Shown: piece by piece, positions 25,894-34,977 of the stretch
Position numbering within the stretch: the stretch's first letter is position 1
Layout of the letters: each line of letters begins with the position of its first letter
Assembly: GCA_964571595.1 (NCBI GenBank)
Contig: CAZNCJ010000004.1
Span: 1 to 64,000 of the forward strand
Origin: CALCKU01 sp964571595
GTDB lineage: Bacteria > Pseudomonadota > Alphaproteobacteria > Caulobacterales > Maricaulaceae
Length of the DNA stretch: 64,000 nucleotides
Reading direction: 5' to 3'
Translations under genes and position numbers: made by a program
The notes under the pieces: model-generated
The model's input: only the letters and a program-made list of their open reading frames with translations
Database searches by the model: none
Told to the model about the DNA's origin: nothing

Positions 25894-26973
25894 TCAAGCC
25901 TTTTGCCGCCCGGTTTGGCTCTTTGAGTAAAGCAAAAAACGTTGCCAGATTTTCTCTGCCATCTGTGGTGTTTCGTTTAAGGGGGCGTAAGCCTGCATTT
26001 TAAAAGGATATGTAAAAGGAGATAGATGACACCGCTCGGCTAAACTTTGATAGAGGGTGCTGAATTTATGGGTTTTGTTTTTATATTTAGGCTTTTCGCG
26101 CATCTCTAAGGTGAAAACTGGTTTTGCGGTAATGCAGGCCTCTGTGAGCATATTTGTGCTCTCTTGCGTCACTAAAATAATCTGCGCGCTTTGTAAAAAA
26201 GCTTGATAGGGATTGGGTGCGCTCACTTCTGTCTCATGGCTCTGCTCTGCACTGCCATTATAAAACCAGATATGGTCTGGATTTTGCTGCGCCAAATTTT
26301 TCCAGAGCTCTAGGGCGGCTGGCGGGGTGCGCCGCGAGGTAGAAATCAGCAGGCTAAACCCCGCGTCCAAGAGTGTTTGAGCGTGAGCGATATGCTGTTT
26401 TATCACCGTGCTTGGCATGTCATAAATTTTTGATGGCCCGCCAATGAGGATTGCGGCGTGCGGACCGGTTAGGGCCGAGAGAGGTTTCGTCATTATGTGC
26501 GCCGCCGCTTTCAGGCTTTGCGGTGTGACTTTAGACGGCGCACCGATCATGGTTTCCACATTCGGGCCAGATAATCCGTCATGGCGGGGGGCTATAACCA
26601 GATCAAAATGCTCAGGTGCGATTTTCGGGTCTTGAATATAGACTGTAAATGCCGCGGGAGAGTTGCGCTTGATTATCCGTAAGGGCGCTATCGCCTGACG
26701 CCCACATCCTATGATAATATCGGCTATATCCGGCGCGTCATTTCCTTGATTGAGTGGTAAACCATAATATGACAAATTTGGCCGCAAGCGCATTTGCAGC
26801 CCAGAGGGCAGGGCTTTAAAGGCGGAATTATGGGATATTTTATATCTTTTAAGAGCGAGGGGGTGATGTCGGGCCAATGCTTGAGCGAGCCCTTCGGCCT
26901 GATTTTGAATTCCGCGTCTTCCGTCCGTAACAATCCAGCAATTTAGGTGCGGAATGTGGGCGGGCTCGGACAT
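25894..26973 (-). CDS. ELM1/GtrOC1-family protein (DUF1022)
   Basis: A 359-residue protein related to the plant mitochondrial fission protein ELM1 and its bacterial homologues. Marks are the N-terminal CWIVTDGRRGIQNQAEGLA, VYIQDPKIAPEHFDLVIAPRHDG, ILIGGPSKIY and VTQESTNMLTEACITAKPVF. The last resembles the donor-binding half of GT-B glycosyltransferases. The activity in bacteria is not established; a role in envelope glycan synthesis is plausible. It lies 11 bp downstream of greA on the same strand. Confidence 0.8.
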   Translation of the reverse strand: MSEPAHIPHLNCWIVTDGRRGIQNQAEGLAQALARHHPLALKRYKISHNSAFKALPSGLQMRLRPNLSYYGLPLNQGNDAPDIADIIIGCGRQAIAPLRIIKRNSPAAFTVYIQDPKIAPEHFDLVIAPRHDGLSGPNVETMIGAPSKVTPQSLKAAAHIMTKPLSALTGPHAAILIGGPSKIYDMPSTVIKQHIAHAQTLLDAGFSLLISTSRRTPPAALELWKNLAQQNPDHIWFYNGSAEQSHETEVSAPNPYQAFLQSAQIILVTQESTNMLTEACITAKPVFTLEMREKPKYKNKTHKFSTLYQSLAERCHLSPFTYPFKMQAYAPLNETPQMAEKIWQRFLLYSKSQTGRQKA

Positions 26974-26984
26974 GAAGGTGGGGC

Positions 26985-27458
26985 TTACTTAAAGGCGATT
27001 TCCAAAATCTCATAGCCTTTGGACCCGCCCGGTGCGATAACTTCGAAAACATCTCCAATTTCCTTAGAAATCATAGCGCGTGCCATAGGGGCTGTTATTG
27101 AAATTTTACCGTCTTTGATATTGGCTTCATCTTCACCCACGATCTGATAGGTGCTTTCCTCATCTGTTTCTTCATTGACGATTGTCACAGTGGCGCCGAA
27201 CTTAACCGTATCGCCTGTCATTTTAGAGACATCAATAATTTGAGCTAAAGATAATTTGCTTTCCAGTTCCTGAATGCGGCCTTCAATAAAGCCCTGCTTT
27301 TCTTTAGCGGCGTGATATTCAGCATTTTCAGAAAGATCACCATGCTCTCGGGCAACCGAAATCGCCTGAATGACTTCAGGGCGCTCAACCGATTTTAAAT
27401 GTTTGAGTTCGGCTTCAAGGGCGGCATGGCCCTGAACAGTCATGGGGACTTTTTGCAT
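26985..27458 (-). CDS. greA: Transcription elongation factor GreA
   Basis: A 157-residue factor that rescues backtracked RNA polymerase by stimulating transcript cleavage. The ATG at 27458 has AGGAATTC upstream; an upstream in-frame start at 27515 would add an unlikely extension. The N-terminal coiled coil carries the acidic tip (HGDLSENAEYHAAKEKQ), and the C-terminal FKBP-like domain ends GGSKGYEILEI. It is downstream of carB in the usual alphaproteobacterial order. Confidence 0.96.
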   Translation of the reverse strand: MQKVPMTVQGHAALEAELKHLKSVERPEVIQAISVAREHGDLSENAEYHAAKEKQGFIEGRIQELESKLSLAQIIDVSKMTGDTVKFGATVTIVNEETDEESTYQIVGEDEANIKDGKISITAPMARAMISKEIGDVFEVIAPGGSKGYEILEIAFK

Positions 27459-27800
27459 GTGAATTCCTATCTCAGTGTGTGGCCAAGGCCGCAAATGCTC
27501 AAGCGCCAGAAACATAAGGATGTTTAATCAATAATCAAGTCTAAACGCCCTGTACCCGGATTTTTAAATTATCCAGTTTTGACCTTAAAATATAGATAGA
27601 TCAAAAAAATTATAATCGATATTCGATTTTTGCTATAGTGGATATTTCGTAATGTTCCTATACAGGATTGGGGCGCATAGTCGTGATCACATAGTGGGCA
27701 ATACTGATCACGACTATTCCATCCCTCTTCCCGAACATTTCTATTCGATCAACCCTCATTGATATCTATGCAATGCTATAGGCTAATCGTGGCTGATGGC
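27459..27800. other. Intergenic region between carB and greA with a strong inverted repeat
   Basis: These 342 bp hold no convincing gene. The part next to greA is AT-rich and likely contains its promoter. A perfect 13-bp inverted repeat lies at 27677-27717 and is listed separately. Confidence 0.6.
27677..27717. repeat. Perfect 13-bp inverted repeat with 15-nt loop
   Basis: The arms ATAGTCGTGATCA (27677-27689) and TGATCACGACTAT (27705-27717) are exact reverse complements around a 15-nt loop. No T-run follows on either strand, so a simple terminator is unlikely. It could be an mRNA-processing hairpin downstream of carB, an operator, or the remnant of a small mobile element. Confidence 0.7.
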
Positions 27801-30800
27801 TTAAGCGGCGGCTATGTCTTGCAGGCTTTTAACCGTGTAATCATTTTTGGCGAGGTCTTCAATTGCGGCCACACAGGCTTTCGCGGCCGCAGCCGTTGTG
27901 AAATAGGGCACGCTCTGGGTCAGGGCTGTGCGGCGTAATGAAAAACTGTCTTTGAGGGATTGCTTGCCAGAGGTCGTATTAAACACAATGGCTATATCAC
28001 CATTTTTAATCGCATCGACGATATGTGGACGGCCTTCAGAAACTTTTCTGACATAATCAACTTCTATGCCTCGGGCGCGTAGATATTTGGTCGTGCCCCC
28101 AGTCGCAACGATCTCAAAACCCTGACTGATCAGACGTTTTGCCAGATCTGCCATAACGGGCTTATGCTCATCACGTACAGAGATAAAGACTTTGCCGCTT
28201 TTGGGAATAACTGTCCCGCCGCCAAGCTGGCTTTTGGCAAAGGCGGCACCAAAACTATGCGCCACACCCATAACCTCGCCTGTTGAGCGCATTTCCGGAC
28301 CTAGAATAGTATCAACGCCGGGGAAACGGGCAAATGGGAAGACCGCTTCTTTAACCGCGAAATAATTATGCGGTTTTTGCGCAAGGTCAAACTCTGAGAG
28401 CTTCATACCGGCCATAACTTTGGCGGCAATATTGGCCACAGGTAAATGGACGGCCTTTGCGACAAAGGGCACAGTCCGTGAGGCGCGCGGATTAACCTCG
28501 ATGAGATAAATTTCCTCATCTTTGACTGCAAATTGTATATTCATGAGACCGACAACACCCAGTTCTAAGGCTAATAGACGGGCTTGACGTTTCAGCTCCT
28601 CGACAATCTCATCAGATAAGGAATAAGGCGGCAGCGAGCAGGCACTATCGCCTGAATGCACACCGGCCTCCTCAATATGTTCCATAACGCCAGCGACAAA
28701 AACATCTTCACCGTCACAGATCGCATCGACATCTAGCTCAATCGCGTCGCGCAAATATTGATCAACAAGCAATGGCGCCTTGCCTGAGACTTTCACCGCT
28801 GTTGTAATATAGCGCCGTAAATGCTCGGTATCTTCCACGATTTCCATACCGCGCCCGCCCAGCACATTTGAGGGCCGTAGGACAACAGGATAACCAACCT
28901 CTTCTGCCGCCGCTTCTGCAGCTTTGGCGGTGCGGGCGATATCATTTTTAGGCTGTTTTAAGCCCAGTTTTTCAACCAAGGCTTTAAAGCGTTCGCGGTC
29001 TTCAGCGCGGTCAAGCGCATCGCTGGCAGTACCAAGCAGTTTGATATTATTGGCTTCAAGGGCTGAGGCGAGTTTGAGCGGCGTCTGGCCACCAAATTGC
29101 ACAATCACACCTAAAAGCTCGCCTTGGCTGGCTTCTTTTTGAATAAGCTCGATGACATCTTCTTCGGTCAGAGGCTCGAAATAGAGACGATCAGAGGTGT
29201 CATAATCGGTCGAAACGGTTTCTGGATTACAATTGACCATAATGCTTTCAATACCAATATCGGCCAAAGCAAAGGCGGCGTGACAACAACAATAATCAAA
29301 TTCGATACCTTGTCCGATACGGTTAGGCCCGCCGCCCAAAATTACGACTTTTTGTTTGTCGGAAACGCGGGCTTCACAATCGACCTTGCCGTCAAATGAG
29401 GCAGCTTCATAGGTCGAGTACATATAAGGCGTTTTGGCCTGAAATTCAGCGGCGCAGCTATCGACACGCTTATAGACGGGACGTACACCAGCTGCATGGC
29501 GGGCTTTGCGAATGCTTTGCTCTGTTTGGTCTGTCAGCTCGGCGATACGGGCATCAGAGAAGCCTTCCGCCTTTATCGCCTGCCACGTTTTGGCGTCTTG
29601 AGGCACGCCGTTTTCCTGCAAGAAGGTTTCTGCTTTTACGAGAGCTTCTATCTGGCGCAAAAACCACGGATCAATACTGGTATATTGAAAGACTTTTTCA
29701 ACGCTGAGTCCTTCGCGGAAGGCTTGTGCGACGACAAGGATCCGGTCAGGGGCCTGAATGGATAGGCGGGACTTAATCGCCTTGTGACGATCACGCCCAT
29801 TATCTTCAACCTCAACAGGGTCCAGACCTGAAAGTCCTGTCTCAAGTGAACGTAAGGCTTTTTGCAAGCTCTCGGTAAATGTCCGCCCAATCGCCATGGC
29901 CTCACCGACAGATTTCATCGAGGTGGTCAGCGTGGCTTCAGAACCGGGGAATTTTTCAAAAGCAAAACGCGGAATTTTTGTGACGACATAATCAATAGTT
30001 GGCTCAAACGCTGCAGGTGTGGCGCCCGTAATATCATTATCAAGCTCGTCAAGTGTGTAGCCAACCGCCAGCTTTGCCGCGATTTTCGCAATCGGGAAAC
30101 CTGTCGCCTTTGAGGCCAGAGCTGATGAGCGGGAGACACGCGGGTTCATCTCGATCACAACCATGCGGCCATCTTTGGGATTAACGGCAAATTGTACATT
30201 AGAGCCGCCTGTTTCCACACCGATTTCGCGCAAGACCGCAATCGAAGCATCCCGCATGCGCTGATATTCTTTATCGGTTAAGGTCAGGGCAGGCGCGACA
30301 GTGATACTATCACCCGTATGCACACCCATAGGGTCGATGTTTTCAATCGCGCAAATAATAATGCAGTTATCCGCCTTGTCGCGGACAACTTCCATTTCAT
30401 ATTCCTTCCAACCCAAAAGGCTCTCATCAATAAGCACCTGATTGGTCGGGGAGGCCATGAGGCCAGAGCGAACATAATGCTCAAACTCTTCTACATTATA
30501 GGCAATCCCGCCGCCTGTCCCGCCAAGGGTAAAGGCCGGGCGAATAATGGCGGGCAGGCCCGTCAGCTCTAATTTATCCAGAGCATCGGCCACACCAGCA
30601 GCAATATTATCCTCTGGGGCTGTAATGATAGTGGCGCGCGGATTTTCCAGACCGATTTTTGTCATCGCGGCTGCAAAGCGCTCGCGATTTTCAGCCTTGT
30701 CAATGACGTCAGCTTTCGCCCCGATCATTTCCACATCATATTTTTTCAGCACACCCATTTCTTCGAGTTTCAGGGCGGTGTTGAGCGCCGTCTGTCCGCC

Positions 30801-31070
30801 CATTGTCGGTAAGAGCGCATCGGGTTTTTCAAGCGCGATGACCTTTTCCACCATTTCAGGTGTGATGGGTTCAATATAGGTGGCATCCGCCATGCCCGGA
30901 TCAGTCATAATCGTGGCGGGATTGGAATTTATCAGGATAACGCGGTAGCCCTCATCCTTTAAGGCTTTGCAGGCCTGAACCCCGGAATAATCAAACTCGC
31001 AAGCCTGACCAATAATGATCGGGCCGGCTCCGATAATAAGAATACTTTTTATGTCCGTACGCTTAGCCAT
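27801..31070 (-). CDS. carB: Carbamoyl-phosphate synthase large subunit
   Basis: A 1089-residue enzyme that makes carbamoyl phosphate for arginine and pyrimidine synthesis, using ammonia supplied by CarA. Two homologous ATP-grasp halves are visible, each with its own start motif (SILIIGAGPIIIGQACEFDYSG and VVILGGGPNRIGQGIEFDYCC). A C-terminal MGS-like regulatory domain follows (about residues 950-1089). The start has AGGATAATTC upstream. carA is not adjacent in this window. The order carB-greA is common in alphaproteobacteria. Confidence 0.97.
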   Translation of the reverse strand: MAKRTDIKSILIIGAGPIIIGQACEFDYSGVQACKALKDEGYRVILINSNPATIMTDPGMADATYIEPITPEMVEKVIALEKPDALLPTMGGQTALNTALKLEEMGVLKKYDVEMIGAKADVIDKAENRERFAAAMTKIGLENPRATIITAPEDNIAAGVADALDKLELTGLPAIIRPAFTLGGTGGGIAYNVEEFEHYVRSGLMASPTNQVLIDESLLGWKEYEMEVVRDKADNCIIICAIENIDPMGVHTGDSITVAPALTLTDKEYQRMRDASIAVLREIGVETGGSNVQFAVNPKDGRMVVIEMNPRVSRSSALASKATGFPIAKIAAKLAVGYTLDELDNDITGATPAAFEPTIDYVVTKIPRFAFEKFPGSEATLTTSMKSVGEAMAIGRTFTESLQKALRSLETGLSGLDPVEVEDNGRDRHKAIKSRLSIQAPDRILVVAQAFREGLSVEKVFQYTSIDPWFLRQIEALVKAETFLQENGVPQDAKTWQAIKAEGFSDARIAELTDQTEQSIRKARHAAGVRPVYKRVDSCAAEFQAKTPYMYSTYEAASFDGKVDCEARVSDKQKVVILGGGPNRIGQGIEFDYCCCHAAFALADIGIESIMVNCNPETVSTDYDTSDRLYFEPLTEEDVIELIQKEASQGELLGVIVQFGGQTPLKLASALEANNIKLLGTASDALDRAEDRERFKALVEKLGLKQPKNDIARTAKAAEAAAEEVGYPVVLRPSNVLGGRGMEIVEDTEHLRRYITTAVKVSGKAPLLVDQYLRDAIELDVDAICDGEDVFVAGVMEHIEEAGVHSGDSACSLPPYSLSDEIVEELKRQARLLALELGVVGLMNIQFAVKDEEIYLIEVNPRASRTVPFVAKAVHLPVANIAAKVMAGMKLSEFDLAQKPHNYFAVKEAVFPFARFPGVDTILGPEMRSTGEVMGVAHSFGAAFAKSQLGGGTVIPKSGKVFISVRDEHKPVMADLAKRLISQGFEIVATGGTTKYLRARGIEVDYVRKVSEGRPHIVDAIKNGDIAIVFNTTSGKQSLKDSFSLRRTALTQSVPYFTTAAAAKACVAAIEDLAKNDYTVKSLQDIAAA

Positions 31071-31388
31071 GAATTATCCTATTTGACCTATCTTTGGTTC
31101 TAAAAAAGAGGCGATTTCATAAAAGAATCGTCCCCAGAAAAGCAAATTGTCCTCTCCTATATAATTGGACGCAGGGTTACAAGCATAGTTCTGAGCATTC
31201 TCTTAAAAACTTTCAGAATTATGATAAGTTTGTTTTCAGATGGCTTGATTTTTCAAAATATATGCCATTGCAGCGCTTCTATAGGCTTTTTGAGCGGTTT
31301 GGTTTATAAAACATACAGAAGCGCGCTTGGCATTGTTTTGATTTTTCGGCTATTGGGTAAGCTAGCACTATATATTTGAGGGTCTTAA
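31071..31388. other. Intergenic region between carB and the M48 protease gene
   Basis: This divergent spacer of 318 bp must hold the promoters of carB and of the protease gene. It is AT-rich and has no strong hairpin. A 71-codon frame inside it lacks a ribosome binding site and looks random. No riboswitch or tRNA is seen. Confidence 0.5.
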
Positions 31389-32258
31389 ATGGTATTTAGA
31401 CAGCAACAAGTCAGGCGACAATCGCTCGGAGGCAGAACAACGCGCAGGCGCGGCGGGTTTCGGTGGCAGATTATGTTGCTCTTTGCCATTGGCGCGGCGG
31501 TTTATTATTTCGCCAATCAAAAAACTGTGCCTTATACGGGGCGCAAGCAATTGCGAACAATGAAACCTGTTCAGGAAATGCAATTGGGTTTGCAGTCCTA
31601 TCAACAAATCCTCAGCGATAGTCAGGTTCTTACCAGCGGCCCCGTTGTGGATGCGGTAAATGAGATCGGCGTGAAACTGGCGCGTGCCGCCGCTGATTCT
31701 GATCCCGGATTTGAATGGGCATTTAATGTCATCGAATCTGAACAAGCCAATGCTTTCGCGCTGCCCGGAGGCTATACGGCGGTCTATACGGGCCTGATTC
31801 CTATTGCAGAAAATGAGGACGGTCTGGCCGTTATTATGGGCCACGAAGTCGCCCATGCGCTCGCCCATCACGGCGCGGAACGTATGGCACAGCAAAATAT
31901 CCAGCGCATTGTCGGGGCTGGTGTCTCCTTGGGCGCAGGCGGTCTGGACTTCGGCGCGCAGCGCGCCGTTATGGGGGTCTTTGGCGGTATTTCTCAATAC
32001 GGATTTGCGCTTCCCTTTTCGCGCAAACATGAATCTGAGTCTGATTACATCGGACTAATTCTTGTGGCCCGCGCTTGTTATGATCCACGCGAGGCGCCCA
32101 AATTATGGGAACGCATGGGCGCAAATGCGGGAGCCAGTCCGCCTGAATTTCAATCTACTCATCCGGCGGCTGAAACGCGTGTGAGTGATTTCCAAAGATG
32201 GATGCCAGAAGCGATAGAGATTTATAATCAAAATTGCGCAAATAAAATTGGCCTTTAG
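31389..32258 (+). CDS. M48-family metalloprotease, membrane-anchored
   Basis: A 289-residue protein. An Arg-rich cytoplasmic N-terminus is followed by one membrane span (about residues 27-43), then the M48 domain with the zinc motif GHEVAHALAHH and a downstream Glu in RKHESESDYIGL as third ligand. It resembles Oma1/LoiP-type envelope quality-control proteases but has a signal anchor rather than a lipobox. GAGGGTC precedes the ATG. Confidence 0.88.
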   Translation: MVFRQQQVRRQSLGGRTTRRRGGFRWQIMLLFAIGAAVYYFANQKTVPYTGRKQLRTMKPVQEMQLGLQSYQQILSDSQVLTSGPVVDAVNEIGVKLARAAADSDPGFEWAFNVIESEQANAFALPGGYTAVYTGLIPIAENEDGLAVIMGHEVAHALAHHGAERMAQQNIQRIVGAGVSLGAGGLDFGAQRAVMGVFGGISQYGFALPFSRKHESESDYIGLILVARACYDPREAPKLWERMGANAGASPPEFQSTHPAAETRVSDFQRWMPEAIEIYNQNCANKIGL

Positions 32259-32322
32259 CGCGCATATGACCCTATAAGATAAAGAGCTCTTTTAATATAC
32301 TGGCAATATACGGGGAAAATAT

Positions 32323-33345
32323 ATGGCAGATAAGGTTCTTGTCACAGGTGTCTCGGGGTTTATTGCCTCGCATATCGCCGCGCAATTACTCGCCAAAGGT
32401 TATGCGGTACGCGGGACATTCCGCAATAAAGCTAAAAGTGCACAGATTGTTGAAAGGCTAAAGGTGGCTGGCGTTGATGTCAGCCAGTTAGAACTTGTCG
32501 AGGCCAATCTGGACTCAGATGAGGCGTGGCCAGAGGCCGTGAAAGACTGCCGGTATATCCAGCATATTGCCTCGCCTTTTCCGCTCGAAGCCCCGGATAA
32601 TCGCGAAGCCCTCGTGCCTGAAGCCCGCGCGGGCGCGCAGCGTGTATTAGAACATGGTTTCTCAGCAGGTGCTGAGCGTGTTGTTATGACGTCTTCTATG
32701 GTGGCTATGGTCGGCCAGCCAGGTCGTAAGAAACATATGGTCGTTAAGGAAACGGACTGGTCAGACCCAGATTGGAAACCTCTGACAGCCTATCCTGTCT
32801 CTAAGACCCGCGCCGAGCTTTCAGCTTGGTCTTATGTCGAAGCGCAGGGCCTGAAAGACAAATTGGTGACAGTGTGTCCCGGGCTTGTCTTTGGTCCAGA
32901 TCTCTACCAAAATTCAGGGGCGTCTCTGGCTTTGATCTCCGCCATGTTTGCTGGTGATTTTCCGAAAATGCCTAAAGTCTCTTATCCGATAATCGATGTC
33001 AGGGACTGTGCGGCTATTCATATAGCTGCCATGACGGCTCCAAAGGCGGAGGGGCGTCGCTTAATGGCAGCAGGGGAGACTTTGTGGATGGAAGAGATAG
33101 CCGCCATATTAAAGGCCGCTTATCCTGAGGATAAAAAACTCCCCAAGGGTAGTTTTCCAAACTTTATGGTCAAACTTGTAGGGTTATTTGATGACCGGAT
33201 AAAATCGGTTCTGCCTGATCTGGGCATTTTTCATCAGGCGGATGCAGCTTATGTTAGCAATATTACTAAAGTCATTCCGCGCCCCGCCAAAGAAGCGATA
33301 TTATCGGCCGCTGAAAGTTTAAAAACCCAGACACATATGTCTTGA
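32323..33345 (+). CDS. NAD(P)-dependent epimerase/dehydratase, dihydroflavonol reductase-like
   Basis: A 340-residue extended SDR protein. The Rossmann motif is VTGVSGFIASHIAAQLL (about residues 7-23), with an Arg-rich turn (GTFRNKAK) that suggests NADP(H). The catalytic set is Ser in VMTSSMVAM and Tyr/Lys in YPVSKT. It belongs to the dihydroflavonol 4-reductase/aldehyde reductase-like branch; the substrate is unknown. Its stop codon overlaps the start of the next gene. Confidence 0.85.
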   Translation: MADKVLVTGVSGFIASHIAAQLLAKGYAVRGTFRNKAKSAQIVERLKVAGVDVSQLELVEANLDSDEAWPEAVKDCRYIQHIASPFPLEAPDNREALVPEARAGAQRVLEHGFSAGAERVVMTSSMVAMVGQPGRKKHMVVKETDWSDPDWKPLTAYPVSKTRAELSAWSYVEAQGLKDKLVTVCPGLVFGPDLYQNSGASLALISAMFAGDFPKMPKVSYPIIDVRDCAAIHIAAMTAPKAEGRRLMAAGETLWMEEIAAILKAAYPEDKKLPKGSFPNFMVKLVGLFDDRIKSVLPDLGIFHQADAAYVSNITKVIPRPAKEAILSAAESLKTQTHMS

Positions 33346-33977
33346 CCTTATTTTACCGTAAATCTTGTGCTGTTCTGACTTGGACAGTTTTGGTCTTGCA
33401 ATATGTTATAATGCTGCAAGGCGGTGAATATGGCGGGCTGGCCGGGACAAGCCTGATCTTTTTTGGTTATTTTACAATTTTGACCAATATTTTAGTGGCT
33501 ATGGCTTTTTCTGTTTCTTTTTTAAAAACTGGCGGCACGTTTGAGAGATTTTTTCAAAAACAGTCTGTCAGAGCGTCAATCGCACTTTATATTCTGGTTG
33601 TCTGTATCGTTTATTATAGCCTGCTCGCGCAGATACATGAAACAGAGGGTGTATCCGCGATTTTAAATCTGTTCCTACACTTCATCCTGCCTGTGCTGTA
33701 CCTGATGGATTGGGTCTTTTTCGCGCCTAAAGGAGAGATGTCGTATCAAAGCCTGCCATTCTGGGTGGTCTACCCGTTTGTTTACGGTATTGGCGTGATC
33801 ATACAGGGCGCCCTGACAGGGTTTTATCCCTATCCCTTTTTGAATATTGCCGAAATCGGCTTCGGGGCCGTGGTGATAAACATGTTTGGTTTTATGTGTG
33901 TTTACGCTCTTGGCGGGGCGGGGTTTATCTGGTTGGGACGGGTTTTAACGCGTGGATCAAAACAACCGACCACTTAG
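33342..33977 (+). CDS. Pr6Pr-family membrane protein
   Basis: A 211-residue protein with six hydrophobic spans and the family motif YFTILTNILVA in span 2, with further conservation around LHFILPVLYLMDWVFF and PFVYGIGVIIQGALTG. The start is a TTG in a TTGA overlap with the upstream reductase, so translation is probably coupled. The far end overlaps the convergent ParA-like gene by 4 bp, so the two stop codons interlock. Function unknown. Confidence 0.78.
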   Translation: MTLFYRKSCAVLTWTVLVLQYVIMLQGGEYGGLAGTSLIFFGYFTILTNILVAMAFSVSFLKTGGTFERFFQKQSVRASIALYILVVCIVYYSLLAQIHETEGVSAILNLFLHFILPVLYLMDWVFFAPKGEMSYQSLPFWVVYPFVYGIGVIIQGALTGFYPYPFLNIAEIGFGAVVINMFGFMCVYALGGAGFIWLGRVLTRGSKQPTT

Positions 33978-34732
33978 CCCATTTTGATATTCAGGCTGAG
34001 ACCTTTTTGCGCCGCCTCGCTACGTGCGATCTGACGCAATTGATGTAACAGGCTTTCTATAAAGACCGGGTCTTCACCGTCTTGTCGGCCCTCTTGGGTT
34101 TCACCCATAGGCTCTCTATGTCCAGCATAAGCTGGCGGCGCGCCCAAAAACTCGCGCAGGGTTTGACGTAACATATCCGCTGTTTCGTCGGCGGCCTCTT
34201 GCGGACCGTTTGAGATCAATAAAGGATCAAATTTTGGCGCGCGCGCTCTGATAGCGTCCATCATCCAATAGGCCCGCATAAACAGATCACCCTTGGTGCT
34301 AAAATTTAACAGGCTGATGTCAGAGGCCGCAGCCAGCCTGACATGTGCCGCTGTGCAGCCTTCGGGGAGGGCCATGAAAGTCCAGTCATAATTTAGTGAG
34401 AGGGCTACAAGGCTGCCGATTAAATCCTCAAGCGGGGCGTCCCCGCATGTAATGGCTGTGAAATGCTCATTAGAGGTCACATATTTAATATCATTTATAT
34501 CCACACCGTCATGCACCGCATCGCTAAGTGTCTTATTAAAAATAATACCTGATTTTCGCATCAGCTCACCGCCGCATCCATCCAGCATTAAAACGGTCTT
34601 GCCCGTTTTTGCCGCAGATTTGGCAAGGGCGAGTGTAAGCTCTTGTGTGTTTAGATCCGAACTTGCGGCCATAATAGGCACGAAATGTCCCGCCGGGGTA
34701 TAATTTGCGTTTAAATATGTTGCCATATGCAT
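33974..34732 (-). CDS. Degenerate ParA/MinD-like protein lacking Walker A
   Basis: A 252-residue protein. The fold pattern of a MinD/ParA/CpsD ATPase can be followed: a first strand (FVPIMAASSD), a helix, TGKTVLMLDGCGG where ParA has its LLDxD strand, NYDWTFMALPEG where ParA has the DxxPxG strand, and ASDISLLNFSTKG after it. The P-loop KGGxGKT is absent (SSDLNTQEL stands there), so ATP binding is doubtful. The C-terminal 60 residues are Gln/Glu-rich with a predicted helix. GAGGG precedes the ATG. It is divergent from chpT. Low-complexity relatives may exist, but I recognise no named homologue. Confidence 0.55.
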   Translation of the reverse strand: MHMATYLNANYTPAGHFVPIMAASSDLNTQELTLALAKSAAKTGKTVLMLDGCGGELMRKSGIIFNKTLSDAVHDGVDINDIKYVTSNEHFTAITCGDAPLEDLIGSLVALSLNYDWTFMALPEGCTAAHVRLAAASDISLLNFSTKGDLFMRAYWMMDAIRARAPKFDPLLISNGPQEAADETADMLRQTLREFLGAPPAYAGHREPMGETQEGRQDGEDPVFIESLLHQLRQIARSEAAQKGLSLNIKMG

Positions 34733-34860
34733 GGCTTATCCCTCACATTCCTCGCGCGTTATTTCCGCGCTTGAGAAACTTATAAGTAGTCCGATTTAAG
34801 GTGGCGCTAAGGGGTATGGTAAAATTAGTATAAAGTCAGGCGAACCCTCTTAGGACGGAA

Positions 34861-34875
34861 TTAAGAGGGCTTAAC
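34861..34875 (+). promoter_or_regulatory. Near-consensus CtrA-type site upstream of chpT
   Basis: TTAA-GAGGGC-TTAAC lies 103 bp before the chpT start. The CtrA consensus has seven bases between the two TTAA halves, and this has six. The position is suitable for control of chpT or of the divergent gene, but the spacing defect makes it a weak call. Confidence 0.25.
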
Positions 34876-34977
34876 GACTTAGAGAGCATTTGATTGATAG
34901 GATTGGGCGAATCACTTATCAATACGATACGGGCCGTATTTACATCCCGATCAGTCTTAAAGGCATAAGAGTTAATT

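Noticed and set aside
31094..31309. Plus-strand 71-codon frame between carB and the protease gene
   Set aside because: No ribosome binding site, random-looking composition, in an AT-rich promoter region.
31368..32030. Long minus-strand frame opposite the M48 protease
   Set aside because: It is antisense to a gene with clear zinc-protease motifs and has no protein-like pattern of its own.
34861..34875. Full CtrA consensus TTAA-N7-TTAAC
   Set aside because: The spacer is six bases, not seven, so it was kept only as a low-confidence site.
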